From assembly GCA_019237115.1 (NCBI GenBank), contig JAFAHS010000255.1, positions 62,001 to 126,000 of the forward strand: DNA of 64,000 bases. The letters are read 5' to 3'. Positions within the stretch are counted from its first letter, which is position 1, and each line of letters starts with the position of its first letter. A model generated the notes under the pieces. That model had not been told where the DNA came from. It saw only the letters and a program-made list of their open reading frames with translations, and made no database searches. Of this stretch, positions 61,602-64,000 are shown piece by piece. The position numbers and the translations under genes were made by a program. The DNA comes from Deltaproteobacteria bacterium (GTDB lineage Bacteria; Desulfobacterota; Binatia; Binatales; Binataceae).

Positions 61602-63629
61602 ATGCCAAGTCCGTACGCGTCCTCACCGTTCGAACTTGAGGTGGGTCGCATCCGTGCGCTTAGCAAGGGCGGCCAGCACCGCGAGGCACTCACTGCGGCT
61701 GAAACGCTGGACGCTGCAGCGCCGTCAAATCGCGACATCCTGTATCTGATCGCCGTCAACCAGCGGTGCCTGAACCTGATCTACGAGGCATTGGGAACCT
61801 TGCAGCGCCTGGAGCAGCAGGAGCCGCGGTTCAGCCTCCTCCATCAGGAGCGCGGTTATTGTTATACGACCCTGCGGGATGCCCCGCGCGCGATCGCCGC
61901 TTTTCTGCGAGGCGTGGATATCAACCCCGCGTTGACGACGAGCTGGAGCATGCTCGAACGCCTGTATCGGCTGACGGGCGACGAAAAAAATGCCGCGACG
62001 GCAGCCGAGCGCGTCGCAACCCTGAGACGACTGCCGCCCGAAATCGTCCAGGCGGGTAGCCTCTTCTCCGACGGTGAAATATCTGCGGCGGAGAATATCC
62101 TTCGGGCATATCTGCTCAGTTGCGGCGACCATGCCGAGGCGCTGCGGCTGCTGGGAAGAATCCAGCAGCAACGCGACCTGCTCGATGAAGCCGAATTGCT
62201 GTTCGAAGCCGCTCTTAGGCTTTCGCCGAATTATCTCGCTGCGCGTTTGGACTACGTCCGTGTTCTGATTGACGAACAGAAATATTTACGCGCGCGTGAA
62301 CAGATCGACGCCCTGGTGGAGCTCGAACCCGCCAACAGCTACTATCTTTCACTGCACGCAGCCGCGTGCGTCGGCCTCGGAGAACACGAACGGGCGATCG
62401 CGCAGTATCGTCAGCTCCTGGCCGCCTCACCGGATTCCGCTGATCTTCACCTGTCGCTCGGCAACGCCCTCAAAACTGTCGGTCAGCAGAAGGAGGCGAA
62501 AGAATCGTACCAAAGGGCCGCTACCATCCGGCCGAGCTTCGGCGATGCCTGGTGGAGTCTCGCCAATCTGAAGACCTATCGCTTTTCGCCCAGCCAGATC
62601 GAGCGAATGCTCGCCGAGGAAGCCGCAGCGGACCGACACCTCGTCGATCGCTTGCATCTGTGCTTCGCGCTCGGCAAGGCCTTCGAGGACTTGAGCGAAT
62701 ATGCGGAATCGTGGCGATTTTACGAGCGCGGCAACCAACTCACGCGAACTGAAAGCCGCTACCAGTCGGAAATCATCGAAACCAACACCCGCAACCAGAT
62801 CGAGGTGTGCACCAGGCAATTCTTCGCCGCGCGCGCGGGTGTGGGCGTGCCGGACCCCGATCCGATTTTCGTTGTCGGGCTGCCGCGTTCAGGGTCTACG
62901 CTAATTGAGCAAATCCTCGCCTCCCACTCGCAGGTCGAAGGTACTCACGAACTCGCCGAGCTCCAGCGTATCGTGCTTGAAATTGGAGGCAGGCGATCGG
63001 ACCCCGGTGAACGGGTCTTGCCTGGAGCGAAAGAGACTCCTTATCCGGGAGTGCTCACCAAACTTGCACCCGAAGTTCTCCGCGCGCTTGGCGAGCGCTA
63101 CCTGACGGACACGCGCGCATACCGGAGGCACAAGCCATTCTTCGTCGACAAGATGCCGAACAACTTTCGGCACCTCGGACTCATTCATCTCATGCTGCCC
63201 AAAGCGAAAATTATCGATGTGCGGCGTGAGCCCATGGCGTGCTGCTTCAGCAACTTCAAGCAGTTGTTTGCACGCGGGCAGGAATTTACCTACAGCATCG
63301 GCGATATTTCTCGCTACTACCGGACCTATCTCGAGCTGATGCGACATTGGGACGCGGTACTTCCCGGGTGGATACTGCGAGTCTGGTACGAGGACGTCGT
63401 GGACGATCTCGAGGCAAACGTGGAGCGCATCCTCGACTTCTGCGGCCTTGGATACGAACCGGGCTGCGTCGAGTTCTACAAGACAGAACGTGCTGTCCCG
63501 AGCGCAAGCTCAGAGCAGGTTCGCCAGCCGATTTTCCGAGAAGGGCTTTTCCAGTGGAAGAACTACGAGCCCTGGCTGGGACCGCTCAAGGACAGTTTGG
63601 GTGACGCACTGATTCGATACCGTGAGTAG
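61602..63629 (+). CDS. TPR-repeat sulfotransferase
   Basis: The 675-residue protein begins with about 400 residues of tetratricopeptide repeats (for example A-I-A-Q-Y-R-Q-L-L-A-A-S-P-D-S-A-D-L-H and L-G-R-I-Q-Q-Q-R-D-L-L-D-E-A-E-L-L). A sulfotransferase domain follows, with the PAPS 5'-phosphosulfate loop V-G-L-P-R-S-G-S-T-L near residue 427 and a 3'-phosphate-type segment with I-I-D-V-R-R-E-P. It probably transfers sulfate to a protein or polysaccharide acceptor recognised by the TPR part. There is no signal peptide. ATG 61602 is used. Confidence 0.9.
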   Translation: MPSPYASSPFELEVGRIRALSKGGQHREALTAAETLDAAAPSNRDILYLIAVNQRCLNLIYEALGTLQRLEQQEPRFSLLHQERGYCYTTLRDAPRAIAAFLRGVDINPALTTSWSMLERLYRLTGDEKNAATAAERVATLRRLPPEIVQAGSLFSDGEISAAENILRAYLLSCGDHAEALRLLGRIQQQRDLLDEAELLFEAALRLSPNYLAARLDYVRVLIDEQKYLRAREQIDALVELEPANSYYLSLHAAACVGLGEHERAIAQYRQLLAASPDSADLHLSLGNALKTVGQQKEAKESYQRAATIRPSFGDAWWSLANLKTYRFSPSQIERMLAEEAAADRHLVDRLHLCFALGKAFEDLSEYAESWRFYERGNQLTRTESRYQSEIIETNTRNQIEVCTRQFFAARAGVGVPDPDPIFVVGLPRSGSTLIEQILASHSQVEGTHELAELQRIVLEIGGRRSDPGERVLPGAKETPYPGVLTKLAPEVLRALGERYLTDTRAYRRHKPFFVDKMPNNFRHLGLIHLMLPKAKIIDVRREPMACCFSNFKQLFARGQEFTYSIGDISRYYRTYLELMRHWDAVLPGWILRVWYEDVVDDLEANVERILDFCGLGYEPGCVEFYKTERAVPSASSEQVRQPIFREGLFQWKNYEPWLGPLKDSLGDALIRYRE

Positions 63630-63700
63630 GCCGGGCCCTCCTGCTGGGGTCCTCGATTCAAATGGCGGTGGGTTGGTTGCCACCAATCCGGCCGTTGAGG

Positions 63701-64000
63701 TCAGTTGTGCAGAAGTTTACGAAAAGGCTGGTCCGCGAAATTGTTGCGCGCGAGACCATCGGGACAGACCAGGTCGAACCGGAAATACTCGCAGCTCAAT
63801 TCAAGGAGACCGAGGCCCGTAACCTTTTCTCCAACCCGTTCCTGGTCCGCGTCCGGTAGAAAGAATGCGGTTGAGGGAATCCAAATGTGACGAACTCCTT
63901 CGATCATACGGTCAAGATACTGGTGGGTGTGCCCGCTGAGGACTAGGCGGAGGTCCAGGGGCGCCAACAAGCGCAATAATCGGCCGCGCGGTGCGAGCGG
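63701..64000 (-). CDS. Metallophosphoesterase, C-terminal part (runs off right edge)
   Basis: The frame is open to the right edge and gives 99 residues ending at the stop at 63701. It contains L-V-L-S-G-H-T-H-Q-Y, the G-H-x-H that closes the metal site in calcineurin-like phosphoesterases, followed by I-P-S-T-A-F-F. The earlier metal motifs (D-x-H, G-D) lie outside the window. The substrate is unknown. Confidence 0.78.
   Translation of the reverse strand, partial: PLAPRGRLLRLLAPLDLRLVLSGHTHQYLDRMIEGVRHIWIPSTAFFLPDADQERVGEKVTGLGLLELSCEYFRFDLVCPDGLARNNFADQPFRKLLHN

Noticed and set aside
1..64000. CRISPR arrays, tRNA or rRNA genes, insertion sequences, prophage
   Set aside because: No spaced direct repeats, cloverleaf-type genes, transposase or phage genes were seen in either strand by eye; this is not a computed search.

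Overview
The window reads as a high-GC chromosomal segment from a Gram-negative-type bacterium: it has exported proteins with Sec and Tat signals, a KdpFABC potassium pump, and the very large (about 180 kDa) class of NAD-glutamate dehydrogenase. A coproheme decarboxylase (HemQ), cobalamin genes, an F420-type luciferase-like oxidoreductase, class III CoA-transferases and a probable selenoprotein would suit an uncultured soil or sediment lineage near the old Deltaproteobacteria (for example Binatota). That placement is inference, because the window has no rRNA or tRNA gene to test it. No CRISPR array, insertion sequence, prophage or tRNA was recognised.

Region 1 (1-13.1 kb) is housekeeping metabolism: a truncated conserved gene at the left edge, hemQ, cobQ and cobB (overlapping, for corrin amidation), the giant glutamate dehydrogenase, a TRAM/Fe-S RNA m5U methyltransferase, an 83-residue unknown, and a Rieske protein divergent from a Memo-family protein.

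Region 2 (13.3-22.1 kb) is a compact minus-strand potassium operon: a 27-residue membrane peptide not usually annotated, kdpF, kdpA, kdpB, kdpC, a KdpD cut down to its ATP-binding and USP sensor domains, a separate PAS/HAMP histidine kinase, and an NtrC-type sigma-54 activator in place of KdpE. A sigma-54-like -24/-12 element lies just upstream of the first gene.

Region 3 (22.4-42.5 kb) holds single genes and short pairs: hydrolases, oxidoreductases, a beta-propeller protein, a flippase fused to an exported N-terminal domain, a DUF445 protein, an amidase, a secreted phosphoesterase and an ECF sigma factor with a C-terminal extension. Its most notable gene (28087-29163) is a thioredoxin-fold protein whose redox motif W-S-S-W-U-G-C-R is encoded through an in-frame TGA, followed by a hairpin with GU in its loop. 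This is a strong selenocysteine candidate.

Region 4 (42.6-50.1 kb) combines catabolic and detoxification genes (VOC, SRPBCC, SDR, GST and a tandem DsbA-fold isomerase-like protein) with their regulators. It shows unusual decay: a frameshifted membrane protein, an amidohydrolase stub, an eroded ArsR gene behind an intact-looking operator, and an XRE/MmyB-type regulator broken by one base. An SDR-TetR operon with a clear palindromic operator remains intact, and a Cys/His-rich exported peptide lies among the remnants.

Region 5 (50.3-64 kb) carries an unknown helical protein, an NAD-dependent epimerase, a double CaiB/BaiF CoA-transferase, a patatin, a GFA-like protein, an esterase, a Tat-exported phospholipase C broken by one base, a TPR-sulfotransferase and the end of a metallophosphoesterase.
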